DNA of 64,000 nt from assembly GCA_963698645.1 (NCBI GenBank), contig CAVORP010000004.1, forward strand, positions 62,001 to 126,000, given 5' to 3'. The DNA is from Ovoidimarina sp963698645. Lineage in GTDB: Bacteria > Pseudomonadota > Alphaproteobacteria > Rhodobacterales > Rhodobacteraceae. The notes beneath the pieces were generated by a model, which saw nothing but the letters and a program-made list of their open reading frames with translations, had not been told where the DNA came from and ran no database searches. The position numbers were made by a program, and so were the translations under genes. Position 1 is the first letter of the stretch, and each line of letters starts with the position of its first letter. Shown piece by piece: positions 1 through 8,747 of this stretch.

Positions 1-229
1 CCTGCATTCCGCCCGGATCTTCGGGCGCGACGCGCATCGGGCCTTCCAATGCGCGTACCACTGGTACGCCGGTCACGTCCCGCATCAAGAGCTGGTAGCC
101 CCAGATCACGAGCCCGGTCATCAATGCGAAGGACACGATCGCCCCGGCCCAGTTCATGACCGTACCAACCGGCACGCCATCGTCCTGATCGAAGGAGTTG
201 GACTCCCCCTGAGTATAGCTGTATGTCAT
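1..229 (-). CDS. SPOR-domain protein, N-terminal part (cut by window edge)
   Basis: Reading from an ATG at 229, the protein begins MTYSYTQGESNSFDQDDG, a short acidic cytoplasmic tail. A single membrane segment follows (about residues 27-45, around FALMTGLVIWGYQLLM) and then the start of a periplasmic region. The C-terminal SPOR (peptidoglycan-binding) domain would lie outside the window, so it is not seen. The assignment rests on the topology and on position: in Rhodobacterales a SPOR-domain gene commonly follows argS on the same strand and precedes nagZ and scpAB. A purine-rich GAGGCGGA lies just upstream of the start. About 80 bases separate it from the argS stop, so co-transcription is plausible. 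Confidence 0.65.
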   Translation of the reverse strand, partial: MTYSYTQGESNSFDQDDGVPVGTVMNWAGAIVSFALMTGLVIWGYQLLMRDVTGVPVVRALEGPMRVAPEDPGGMQ

Positions 230-308
230 TCCGCCTCGCTCGCGCAGCCGGTGCGTTGCCAGCTGCTGTCTTGCCTGTTTTGCCTAACCCCGACCGAGAC
301 GCTTGTTG

Positions 309-2033
309 TCAGCGCATTTCTTCGACCGGAGTCACCCCCAGAATACCCAATCCTGCTGAAATAACAACGCCAACGGCACGGGCGAGCGCGATTTTGGCTG
401 CCGTCGCCTTGGGATCGGTCTCGTGCACGAAGCGCAGTTCGGGTTTGTCATTGCCCTTGTTCCAGAGCGTGTGGAACTCCGAGGCGAGCTCGTAGAGATA
501 GAAGGCCAGCCGGTGCGGTTCGTGGTGGCGCGCGGCGATCTCGATCAGCCGGGGCCATTCGGCGATCTTCCGGGCGACCGCGAATTCCTGTTCGTCGACG
601 AGGTTGGGGTGGTCCGACATCGGCAGGCCAAGCTCTTCGGCCTTGCGGATCACCGACCGCACGCGGGCATGGGCATACTGGACGTAGAAGACGGGGTTGT
701 CCTTCGACTGTTCGGTCACCCGGGCAAAGTCGAAATCCAGCGGCGCGTCATTCTTGCGCGTGAGCATGTGAAAGCGCACGACGTCCGGGCCCACCTCGTC
801 CACCACGTCGCGCAGGGTGACAAAGGTCCCTGCCCGCTTGGACATCTTGAAAGGCTCGCCGTTCTTGTAGAGCCGGACAAGCTGCGTCAGCTTGACGTCG
901 AGCGGAACGGAACCGTCCGACAGGGCCGAGACCACGGCCTTGATCCGCTTCACATAGCCGCCGTGATCGGCCCCGAAGATGTTGATCAGCTCGTCGAAAT
1001 CGCGGCGCACCTTGTCGTGGTGATAGGCGATGTCGGGGGCGAAATAGGTCCAGGTCCCGTCCGATTTCTTGACCGGGCGGTCCACGTCGTCGCCATGTTC
1101 GGTGGAGCGGAACAGGGTCTGTTCGCGCGGCTCCCAATCCTCGGGCATCTTGCCTTTTGGCGGCTCCAGCATGCCCACATAGATCAGGCCCTTGTCCTCG
1201 AGCACCTTCAGCGCCGCTTCGATCCGGCCCGTGCCATAAAGCGACTTTTCGCTGAAATAGACGTCCATCGTCACGCCCAGCGCGGCAAGATCCTCGCGGA
1301 TCAACGCCATCATCGCCTCGGTCGCGAAGTCGCGGATCTCGCCCAGCCAGTATTCTTCGCCCTTGTCGAGGAGCGTGTCGCCGTATTTCTCTTTCAGCGC
1401 CTCGCCCACTGTCACGAGATAATCGCCGGGATAGAGCCCTTCGGCGATTTCCGGATCCAGCCCGTGCGCTTCGCGGTAACGCTCATAGGCAGAGCGCGCC
1501 AGCACATCCACCTGCGCGCCGCCGTCGTTGATGTAGTATTCGCGGGTGACGTCATAGCCCGCGGCCTGAAGCAGGCTCGAGAGCGCATCGCCGAAGACCG
1601 CGCCCCGTGTATGGCCCACATGGAGCGGTCCGGTGGGATTGGCCGAGACGAACTCGACATTCACCTTCACATGGGCGCCCATGCCGGAATGGCCGAAGGT
1701 CGCGCCGGCGTCGATCGCCTCGGTGACGATGTCATGCCAGACCGATCCGTCGAGGATCAGGTTGATGAAGCCGGGACCGGCCACATCGGCCACGGCGATG
1801 CGCGGGTCGGCCTTGAGCCGTTCGGTCAGGGCGGTCGCGATCTCGCGCGGGTTCTTCGACGCGGGCTTGGCCAGCACCATGGCGGCGTTGGTCGCCATGT
1901 CGCCATGGGCGGCGTCGCGTGGCGGCTCCACCGTGACCGGGCCGTAGTTGAGACCATTGGGCAATTCGCCGTCCGCCACCATGGCATCCAGCGTTTCGAC
2001 GACAAGCGTGCGGATATCTGAGAATATGTTCAT
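309..2033 (-). CDS. argS: Arginyl-tRNA synthetase
   Basis: This 574-residue protein is a class I aminoacyl-tRNA synthetase that charges tRNA-Arg with arginine in the cytosol. The N-terminal Add1-like domain covers about residues 1-95. The HIGH motif appears as HVGH at 138-141, inside the family block FVSANPTGPLHVGHTRGA. The KMSKR signature is at 396-400, and the anticodon-binding DALR region follows. Length is normal and the frame is intact. The start MNIFSDIRTLV matches the usual N-terminus. The gene heads a probable unit with the SPOR-domain gene downstream. dgt lies upstream on the same strand, separated by an unrelated gene on the other strand. Confidence 0.97.
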   Translation of the reverse strand: MNIFSDIRTLVVETLDAMVADGELPNGLNYGPVTVEPPRDAAHGDMATNAAMVLAKPASKNPREIATALTERLKADPRIAVADVAGPGFINLILDGSVWHDIVTEAIDAGATFGHSGMGAHVKVNVEFVSANPTGPLHVGHTRGAVFGDALSSLLQAAGYDVTREYYINDGGAQVDVLARSAYERYREAHGLDPEIAEGLYPGDYLVTVGEALKEKYGDTLLDKGEEYWLGEIRDFATEAMMALIREDLAALGVTMDVYFSEKSLYGTGRIEAALKVLEDKGLIYVGMLEPPKGKMPEDWEPREQTLFRSTEHGDDVDRPVKKSDGTWTYFAPDIAYHHDKVRRDFDELINIFGADHGGYVKRIKAVVSALSDGSVPLDVKLTQLVRLYKNGEPFKMSKRAGTFVTLRDVVDEVGPDVVRFHMLTRKNDAPLDFDFARVTEQSKDNPVFYVQYAHARVRSVIRKAEELGLPMSDHPNLVDEQEFAVARKIAEWPRLIEIAARHHEPHRLAFYLYELASEFHTLWNKGNDKPELRFVHETDPKATAAKIALARAVGVVISAGLGILGVTPVEEMR

Positions 2034-2275
2034 GACATGTGCCTCTTATCACTCGCGGCGCGGCGGTCAATCATGGCGCGCGGATTCGGGGCATTTCGCC
2101 GATTGTGGGCGCAGTGCGGACAGTACCGGGACCGGGCGGCAATTGTTCGCTTGTTTTGCCTTCGAAACCCGCTTTTTCCAGTGGAAACTGCAAGGTTTGC
2201 CTTATGATGGTCACGGTTGTGGTTATAACTAAGCGAGCCTGGGGGGCACTGAATGAATACGAAAAGAGAGAGATC

Positions 2276-3241
2276 ATGACCCGTGACCTGAAAAATCGGA
2301 TGACACGCTCGAAACTGGCGCTTGGCGCGGCGACGATCGCCCTTGCGGCAGCTTTCACGATCGCCCCTTCGGTTGTACCGGGTGACATGGACGGCGCGGC
2401 CTATGCCAAAGGCAACGACAACGGCAAGGGCGGCGGCAAGGATAACGGGAAAGGCGGCGGCAAGGACAATGGCAAGGGCGGCGGCAAGAGCGCCGACAAG
2501 GGCAAATCCTCCAAAAGCGCTGCCAGCAAGAAACCCGCGCCGAAACCGATGAAGGTCGCGCCGGGGCAGGCCAAGAAGGTCGTTCTGGCCAGCACCTCGG
2601 CGGATGCGGAACTGACCGAACTGCACCCCAGCCAGAAGGGCAAGTGGAACGCGTCCAACGCCAATCAGGCGGCCCTTGACGCCCATATCCGCAACGGCAA
2701 CTTCAACGGAACGATCGGCGCGCTGTCCCAGTATCAGCTAGCCGCGAAAGCCGCGGCCGGCGAGGAGCTGAACGAGGCCGAGATGGCCGCGCTCGACAAT
2801 TTCGTCACGGTCGAGGATCTGACCTTCGCCGACGAGGATCTGGCGGCGGTGCTGAATGGCGACGGCACGGCCACGGATCTTCCGATGTTCGAAGTGACCG
2901 ATGGCGTCGCAACCTGCGTCGCGAATTGCGATGCCGACGGGTTCGATCCCGCAACGATCGACGCGGATGCCAACAAGGCGCTTTCGGATTATCAGTCGGC
3001 CGAACAGCAGGCAGCTGTGGAAGCGGCCTATGACGACTTCTTCACGGCATCCGAACAGCGGATCATCGACGAATCGAACAAGTCGCTGTCCGATGACCTG
3101 AACGAGGTTCTGCTGGACGGGATCGCAGCCGATCTGGGCGTGATGCGGCCCGAGGAAGTCATTCCCGGCGAAGGCGAAGAGCTTGGCGAAGTGATCGACG
3201 GCACGCCTGACGAAGAAGAACTCGTGCTTGTCGTCGAATAG
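2276..3241 (+). CDS. Exported Gly/Lys-repeat protein of unknown function
   Basis: The chosen start (MTRDLKNRMTRSKLALG) has a purine-rich AGAGAGAG just upstream and begins with a signal peptide. The hydrophobic core lies at about residues 15-28 and a likely Ala-x-Ala cleavage near 42 (AAYAK). The mature protein opens with three copies of DNGKGGGK, continues with a Lys/Ser/Pro-rich basic linker to about residue 100, then becomes strongly acidic (pI switch) with an Asp/Glu-rich C-terminus ending DEEELVLVVE. Two Cys (CVANC) could form a disulfide. I recognise no domain. It is inserted between argS and dgt on the opposite strand, has its own upstream region of about 240 bases, and is followed by a strong terminator, so it is a monocistronic gene. 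A cell-surface or matrix role is a guess only. Confidence 0.75.
   Translation: MTRDLKNRMTRSKLALGAATIALAAAFTIAPSVVPGDMDGAAYAKGNDNGKGGGKDNGKGGGKDNGKGGGKSADKGKSSKSAASKKPAPKPMKVAPGQAKKVVLASTSADAELTELHPSQKGKWNASNANQAALDAHIRNGNFNGTIGALSQYQLAAKAAAGEELNEAEMAALDNFVTVEDLTFADEDLAAVLNGDGTATDLPMFEVTDGVATCVANCDADGFDPATIDADANKALSDYQSAEQQAAVEAAYDDFFTASEQRIIDESNKSLSDDLNEVLLDGIAADLGVMRPEEVIPGEGEELGEVIDGTPDEEELVLVVE
2417..2488 (+). repeat. Three in-frame 24-bp tandem repeats (DNGKGGGK x3)
   Basis: Three adjacent 24-base units at 2417, 2441 and 2465 each encode Asp-Asn-Gly-Lys-Gly-Gly-Gly-Lys. They differ only at synonymous positions (for example gacaac, gataac, gacaat), so the protein repeat is kept while the DNA has drifted. 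This indicates selection on the peptide rather than a fresh duplication. Confidence 0.85.
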
Positions 3242-3265
3242 GCGCAGACGCAGATCACAAGGATC

Positions 3266-3294
3266 GGGGCGGTTCGAAAGAGCCGCCCCTTTTT
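3266..3294 (+). terminator. Rho-independent terminator of the Gly/Lys-repeat gene
   Basis: GGGGCGGTTC, loop GAAA, GAGCCGCCCC form a ten-pair stem (one G-U), followed directly by TTTTT. It starts 24 bases after the stop codon at 3241 and its T-tract points rightward, so it ends the plus-strand transcript before the convergent dgt gene. Confidence 0.85.
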
Positions 3295-3301
3295 CATGCC
3301 C

Positions 3302-4438
3302 CTACCCCAGCACGAACCTTTCGTGGCACTGGATCGCGAAACGATCTGTCATGCCCGCGATGTAATCCGACACGATCCGCGCCAGTTCGGTCTCGCCCGA
3401 GACCTCCTCCACGTCCTTGCGCCATTGCTTCGGCAACTGGTCGGGATGGTCCATGAAGAAGGGGAACAGCGCTTCGATGACCTGCGTGACCTCGGCGCGT
3501 TTCGCCACGACCGCAGGCGCGCGATACATCCGGTCGAACAGGAATTGCCGCGTCACCTTGAGATCCTGCCAGACCGGTTTCGAGAACCGGATCACGCCCC
3601 GGCCCGCATGACGGACCTCATCCACCGAGCGTGGTGCGATCTCGGCGAGGTTTGCCCGCGCCACCGCGATCACGTCCTCGACGAGGATACCGAAGAACCG
3701 GCGCAGCGCCTCGTGTCGCCGGCGGTAATAGTTCAGACCGGGATAGAGCCGGTCGACCCGGGCAAAGCAATCGTCAAGGATCGGAAGTTCGGCCAGCTCG
3801 TCGGTCGAGAACAGCTCGGCCCGCAGCCCGTCATGCAGATCGTGGTGGTTATAGGCCACGTCGTCCGAGATGGCCGCGACCTGCGCCTCGGCGCTTGCGT
3901 GGGTTTCGAGCTCGAGATCGTGCCGGGCCTGATAGGCCGCCAGCGCCCAGGGCAGTTCGCCTGTGACCGGGCCATTATGCTTGGCCAGCCCTTCCAGCGT
4001 TTCCCATGTCAGGTTCAGCCCGTCGAACTCTGCGTAGTGGCGTTCGAGGTGGGTCACGATGCGGATCGCCTGGGCATTGTGGTCGAAACCGCCATAGGGC
4101 GCCATGAGCACTCCAAGCGCATCCTCGCCGGTATGGCCGAAGGGAGGGTGGCCCAGGTCATGGGCCAGGGCCAGCGCCTCGGTCAATTCGGCGTTGAGCC
4201 CGAGCACGCCCGAAATCGTTCGCGCCACCTGCGCCACTTCCAGAGAATGGGTCAGCCGGGTACGGAAATAGTCGCCCTCGTGCTCGATGAAGACCTGCGT
4301 CTTGTGCTTCAGCCGCCGAAAGGCGCTGGCATGAATGATCCGGTCCCGGTCCCGCTGATAGCAGGTGCGGAACGTGCTTTCGTCTTCCGCATAAAGCCGT
4401 CCGCGGCTTGCGCCCGGATCGGATGCATATGGCTGCAT
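3302..4438 (-). CDS. dgt: dGTPase-like deoxynucleoside triphosphate triphosphohydrolase
   Basis: The product (378 residues from MQPYASDPGASRGR) hydrolyses dNTPs, classically dGTP, to the nucleoside and triphosphate. It carries the metal-binding HD-domain set: RLTHSLEVAQVARTI with the first His, then HDLGHPPFGHTGEDAL with the HD pair, and a later Asp-containing helix. It matches the alphaproteobacterial type 2 dGTPase family in length. The reading frame stays open upstream to 4708, but that extension is low-complexity and overlaps the start of the NRPS 3' end, so I chose the internal ATG at 4438. It is convergent with the terminator-bearing gene at 2276-3241. Confidence 0.93.
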   Translation of the reverse strand: MQPYASDPGASRGRLYAEDESTFRTCYQRDRDRIIHASAFRRLKHKTQVFIEHEGDYFRTRLTHSLEVAQVARTISGVLGLNAELTEALALAHDLGHPPFGHTGEDALGVLMAPYGGFDHNAQAIRIVTHLERHYAEFDGLNLTWETLEGLAKHNGPVTGELPWALAAYQARHDLELETHASAEAQVAAISDDVAYNHHDLHDGLRAELFSTDELAELPILDDCFARVDRLYPGLNYYRRRHEALRRFFGILVEDVIAVARANLAEIAPRSVDEVRHAGRGVIRFSKPVWQDLKVTRQFLFDRMYRAPAVVAKRAEVTQVIEALFPFFMDHPDQLPKQWRKDVEEVSGETELARIVSDYIAGMTDRFAIQCHERFVLG

Positions 4439-4511
4439 CGCCTGTCCCGCCTGTCCTGTCCCAACGCCGTTATAGCGACATTTCCCGGCAAGGCGAAGGC
4501 CGGGTGCCCGG

Positions 4512-7500
4512 TCACCCCACTTTGTTGCTGCGGAGACTGCTCGAGAGGCCCACGAGACCATGTTCGGCAAGACGATTGACGCCAAGCCAGCGCACTGCCG
4601 GACGGATCGCAATTCCGGCCGCAACGCCGAAACCGACCTGAAGCACGATGCTGAGAAGCGTTGGGACCCGGTCACCGAAAACGCCCAAGATCGCGAAAGC
4701 TGCGGCATGATGGGTCAGGTAGATCATCAGGGAATGCGACGCGACGATCACAAGAACCACCGCCAGCACCCGCGGAAGCGTGACGTTGGGGACCAGTGCA
4801 CAAAGGATCAGCGCGGCGGCCCACCAAAGCTCTGCATGCGTGTTGTAGAAGAGATAGCTGACCCCCCAGTGGCACAGCACCAGTGCAAGCGAAAGGGCCA
4901 GTCGCCGGGGCGTATCGGCCATGGCGACCAGAGCGCCCACTGCAAGAAACGGCAACATGGTCGTGGGCGATTGCCGGAGCAGGAACGCACTTTCCCACAG
5001 ATCGCCGTGCCACTGCGCATAGAGCAGGATCGCGAGAACGCCCACGGCCTCGGTCGCGATTAAGAACAGCACCAATCCGCGCCAGACATCCGCCGCGAGA
5101 AGCCGCCTGAGCGCCGGAATGCACAGCAGGAGCCCGATCACGAGGAACATCTGCAGGTAGACATGAAGAAACCAGAGCAATTCCAGCCGCAGGGTTACAG
5201 TAGCTCCCGGAGACAGCAATGCATCGAAGGGCACGACCAGATTCTTGTAGGGCAGGATCGTGGACAGCTGAACCTCGTCATCGACGATTGCATGCTTGGC
5301 GAAATAGATCAGCGATATCGGCAGAAGCGGCACCAGCAACCGCAGGATCAGGGCCCAGACACGTCCCGGATGATCGTCCCTGAGGATCGCGGGCAGTTGC
5401 AGGCGGGCAAAGGAATAGCCTGCAAGAACGAAGAGGACGAGCGATGCGCCGATGCCCAGATTGATCCCGGCGTGAAACGCCACGATCGCGAGGATCGCGA
5501 GGCTTCTCAACGGGATAAAGGTCTCGATGCGGCTTATGGAAAGAAAGGCCTGTCCGGGGCGGCCCGGCGTTTCCACGCCCGTCTGGCCTTTTGCCAGTTG
5601 CGCGACCGACATCCATTCCCAGCCGTCTGGAAGGGTCAGGCCGAGCGCCTCGAGATCGAGGCGTGCCTCGATCGTGGCAAGGCTGTCTGCGCCAAGATCG
5701 GCAACCGAGGTATCCCGGCCTGCGCGGCTGCGTCCTGCGTGGCGGGCCAGAAGCGCCGCTATGGCCTGTTCGACAGGCCCTTCGGGCGCACTGTCATCGC
5801 GCCGACCGCGCGCCGTTCGTGCCTCTGCCGCCCGCGCCGCGAGCGCATCCTTGTCGGTCTTGCCGTTGGGCGTGGCCGGGAACCGGTCGAGTACCATGAT
5901 TTGCTCGGGGATCATGTAGGCGGGAAGAGTGCGGGACAGAAGCGCCTTGATCGTCGTCTCGGTCACGCCGGGATCACGTGTCAGGACAAACAGCATCAGG
6001 TGGTCATCCTCGAGGATGGCACTGGCCTGCTGCACCCCGTCTGCGCCTTCGGCAACGGCCTCGATCGCGCCCAGCTCGACACGGTAGCCGTTGATCTTGA
6101 CCTGACCGTCGCGTCGACCCGCGAAATGGATATGGCCATCGGGCATCTGGTATCCAAGGTCGCCGGTGAAATGCCGATGACCCTGCCACCCGTCGGGGGC
6201 GGGAAGACGGGCGTTCACACCAAGGACGGGATCGGCGAGTTCGGCAAGGATCTCGCCCACCTCGCCGGTCGAGACGGGATGGCCCTCGTGATCCACCAGT
6301 TGCACCCCTTGCCAGGGCAGCGGGCGGCCGATCGGTATCTCGCGGCGGCGCACCGCAGCCGGCTCGATCTCGTGGATCAGGAAGGCCTGCGGCGTCTCCG
6401 TCGTCCCGAAGACGTTGAACTGGCGGGCCGTGGGCGCATGGGCGCACCAGGCCTCCATCAGCCGATGCGGCAGCCGCTCGCCGCCCCAGAACACCGCCCG
6501 CAGGTGATCGAAGCGGTGATCCGCGGCCGCCCCCAAGGACAGAAGCCGCCCTGTGGCCGGGCTGAAATGCGCGACGTTGCAACGGGCCCGCACCATCAGG
6601 CGGCGCAGTGCTTCCGGATCTTCCATTTCCGCCGCGGTCGGAATCGCGACAGAGCCACCGCAGGACAGCGGCAGAAAGACATCCCGCAGGATCGGATCAT
6701 GGGACAGCCCGGCGATCATCACCGTGCGTGCGGGTTCTGACAGATCAATCATCCGGTCTTGCCAGTGAATGAACCGTTGGAGCGTCCGATCGGGATGGGT
6801 GATCAACTTGGGGCGTCCGGTCGTGCCCGAAGTGAAGAGATGGTAGGCCGCATCGCGCGGCGGACCGAACATGACGGGCATATCGTCCTTCGCCGGGTCA
6901 TCGGTTTCGATCCGGATCAGGACGCCGGAATATTCCTTCGGAAGGTCCGCGCCCGTTTCGATCACGTAGCGCGTTCCAAGCTGGTCGAGCATCCACTTGA
7001 TCCGTCGCGCCGGATAGGCCGCATCGATCACCGCGAAGGATGCGCCACTGGCCGAGACGCCCAGCATGGCCGCGACGAGGCCCGGATTGCGTTGGCTCAG
7101 AATGGCCACACCGTCGCCCGGCCCGACACCGGCCCTGTGCAAGCCGCCCATCACCTTGCGAACGCGTTCGGCAAGCCCGCGATACGATACCACTCCATCC
7201 GAAGTCGTGAGGGCGGTTGCCTCCGGGGTCCGGTCAGCCCAGTGAAAGAACCGCTCGTGCAGACGGTGCTGCGGCTCCGGGTCCAGCGAGATGTGCGGAA
7301 TCACCACTTCGTGGCCGGCCCGGGCGGCGCGGAGGATCTCGCGGCAGGGTCTTTCGGGATCCTCGATCACCGCGTCAAGGAGCCTGCTCTGGAAATCAAG
7401 GAACAGACCCGCGCGTTCGGCAGACATCCGGGCGCGATCGTGAAAGGCCCGCGCCTTTGCGATCCCGTCATCTTCGGACCAGACGAGATTGAGCTCGAAT

Positions 7501-8567
7501 TCGGTACGCCGGTCGAGAAATTCGCGCGGCCCGATCACGAGGCGGCCCGCGATGATCGGCTCCGCCGGCGGGAACATGTTGATCGAAACGCTGGGCCCCT
7601 TCTGTGCCTCCAGAACCGCAGTCAGAAGCGGCGCGTTCTCGAGCGCGACCATGGCGCGTGTTCGCAGGGTGATCGTCCGGGCGAAGGAGGCAAAGTCACG
7701 ATCGGGATCCACCGCAAGGTCCAGCGGCAGGGTGTTCGAGAAAGGGCCAACCACGGCATTGGGCGCCCCAAGGGACTTGCGCCCGGCGGCCTGAAAGAAG
7801 GTCGAGATATCGGGATCGCCGGAATATCCATAAAGACCAAGCGCATAGACGCCTGACAATATCCCGAACCGGCTGGCCCCGACCGATCCGGTCACCGGCC
7901 GCAGGACCTTGAACAGAGGGCCGAAATCACGGTCCACGAATTGACCCAGAGAGGGTGCGGTCCCTTCCTCGGCCCCGTCACCCACAAGGCGAACGGGCTT
8001 CGGAAGGGCATGGACATGGGCCGCGACTTCGTCGGAAACACCTGAGACTTCTGCTTCGGGTTTGTAGAACGTGTAATAGGACTGGGCCGGTTCAAGCGCC
8101 TCGCCCACGTAGAGTTTGAGCAGTTCCTGCGTCATCACCCCGCGTGAGTAGCCATCGGTGATGGCATGATGCGCCGCGATGGTGAAGCGCCAGCGCGACC
8201 CCATATCCGCCGCCAGAACCCGGATCAGCGATCCGGCGCTGCAGGGATCGACATCGTCGAAGACAAGCGGCAGCGCCCAGTCGCGAAAGGCCGAAAGGCC
8301 GGGATCCGTCATCTGGCGGATATGATACCGAAAGCGTGGCTCGGGCGAGATCAGGGCGTCAATCCGCCCGCCCTTCAATTCGAACCGGGTCCGGAGCGTG
8401 TCGTGGCGCCGCACCAGTTCCTCTGCCGCTGCCCGAAAGGCGGGCTCGTCGAAAGACCCCTCGACCAGATGGCCCATGGTGATCATGTAGGAGCCCGCCC
8501 CGGCCAGTTCCGAGGTTACGTAACGAACCTGATTGGCGCTGACCCCGACACGACGGTCCATCATCAC
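4512..8567 (-). CDS. Single-module NRPS fused to a membrane acyltransferase-3 domain
   Basis: The 1351-residue protein has four domains. A condensation domain (about 5-415) carries an intact HHxxxDG motif, HHAITDG, at 133-139. An adenylation domain (about 430-915) has the P-loop TSGTTGRPK at 579-587, the FNVFGTTET core near 718-725, TGDLG at 801-805, GRRDGQVKINGYRVELG from 817 and the A10 motif NGKTDK at 901-906. A carrier domain has GADSL at 959-963, Ser 962 being the phosphopantetheine site. The C-terminus (about 1010-1351) is a polytopic acyltransferase-3 domain with the R-X10-H motif (Arg 1021, His 1032). There is no thioesterase or reductase. Start is GTG 8567 or the ATGs at 8564/8561. 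No PPTase or tailoring gene is adjacent. I infer that the carrier-bound acyl or aminoacyl group is handed to a membrane acceptor. Confidence 0.9.
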   Translation of the reverse strand: MMMDRRVGVSANQVRYVTSELAGAGSYMITMGHLVEGSFDEPAFRAAAEELVRRHDTLRTRFELKGGRIDALISPEPRFRYHIRQMTDPGLSAFRDWALPLVFDDVDPCSAGSLIRVLAADMGSRWRFTIAAHHAITDGYSRGVMTQELLKLYVGEALEPAQSYYTFYKPEAEVSGVSDEVAAHVHALPKPVRLVGDGAEEGTAPSLGQFVDRDFGPLFKVLRPVTGSVGASRFGILSGVYALGLYGYSGDPDISTFFQAAGRKSLGAPNAVVGPFSNTLPLDLAVDPDRDFASFARTITLRTRAMVALENAPLLTAVLEAQKGPSVSINMFPPAEPIIAGRLVIGPREFLDRRTEFELNLVWSEDDGIAKARAFHDRARMSAERAGLFLDFQSRLLDAVIEDPERPCREILRAARAGHEVVIPHISLDPEPQHRLHERFFHWADRTPEATALTTSDGVVSYRGLAERVRKVMGGLHRAGVGPGDGVAILSQRNPGLVAAMLGVSASGASFAVIDAAYPARRIKWMLDQLGTRYVIETGADLPKEYSGVLIRIETDDPAKDDMPVMFGPPRDAAYHLFTSGTTGRPKLITHPDRTLQRFIHWQDRMIDLSEPARTVMIAGLSHDPILRDVFLPLSCGGSVAIPTAAEMEDPEALRRLMVRARCNVAHFSPATGRLLSLGAAADHRFDHLRAVFWGGERLPHRLMEAWCAHAPTARQFNVFGTTETPQAFLIHEIEPAAVRRREIPIGRPLPWQGVQLVDHEGHPVSTGEVGEILAELADPVLGVNARLPAPDGWQGHRHFTGDLGYQMPDGHIHFAGRRDGQVKINGYRVELGAIEAVAEGADGVQQASAILEDDHLMLFVLTRDPGVTETTIKALLSRTLPAYMIPEQIMVLDRFPATPNGKTDKDALAARAAEARTARGRRDDSAPEGPVEQAIAALLARHAGRSRAGRDTSVADLGADSLATIEARLDLEALGLTLPDGWEWMSVAQLAKGQTGVETPGRPGQAFLSISRIETFIPLRSLAILAIVAFHAGINLGIGASLVLFVLAGYSFARLQLPAILRDDHPGRVWALILRLLVPLLPISLIYFAKHAIVDDEVQLSTILPYKNLVVPFDALLSPGATVTLRLELLWFLHVYLQMFLVIGLLLCIPALRRLLAADVWRGLVLFLIATEAVGVLAILLYAQWHGDLWESAFLLRQSPTTMLPFLAVGALVAMADTPRRLALSLALVLCHWGVSYLFYNTHAELWWAAALILCALVPNVTLPRVLAVVLVIVASHSLMIYLTHHAAAFAILGVFGDRVPTLLSIVLQVGFGVAAGIAIRPAVRWLGVNRLAEHGLVGLSSSLRSNKVG

Positions 8568-8747
8568 CTGCTGTTCGCGTGGATTCGGGTCCCGCCTGAC
8601 CCCTGGTGAATACCCAAATCTTCAATCATGCGCTTCTGGAAATGCTCGTTGAAATAGGGATCAACTACACCAAAAGCGCCGTCTCGCCAAATACGTTGAC
8701 GCGACCCCGCGCCGGGGTGCGGCGCGGGTCACCAGAGATCCGGGCGT

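Noticed and set aside
423..2021. A 532-codon open frame on the plus strand opposite argS
   Set aside because: It is an antisense shadow produced by high-GC codon bias; its product is His/Arg-rich with no domain, while argS on the other strand is a complete known enzyme.
2417..2488. Possible CRISPR-like repeats
   Set aside because: The 24-base units are contiguous without spacers, differ only silently and are in frame within a protein gene.
5163..6740. A 525-codon plus-strand frame opposite the NRPS
   Set aside because: It lies wholly inside the adenylation and carrier coding region on the other strand and has shadow-type composition.
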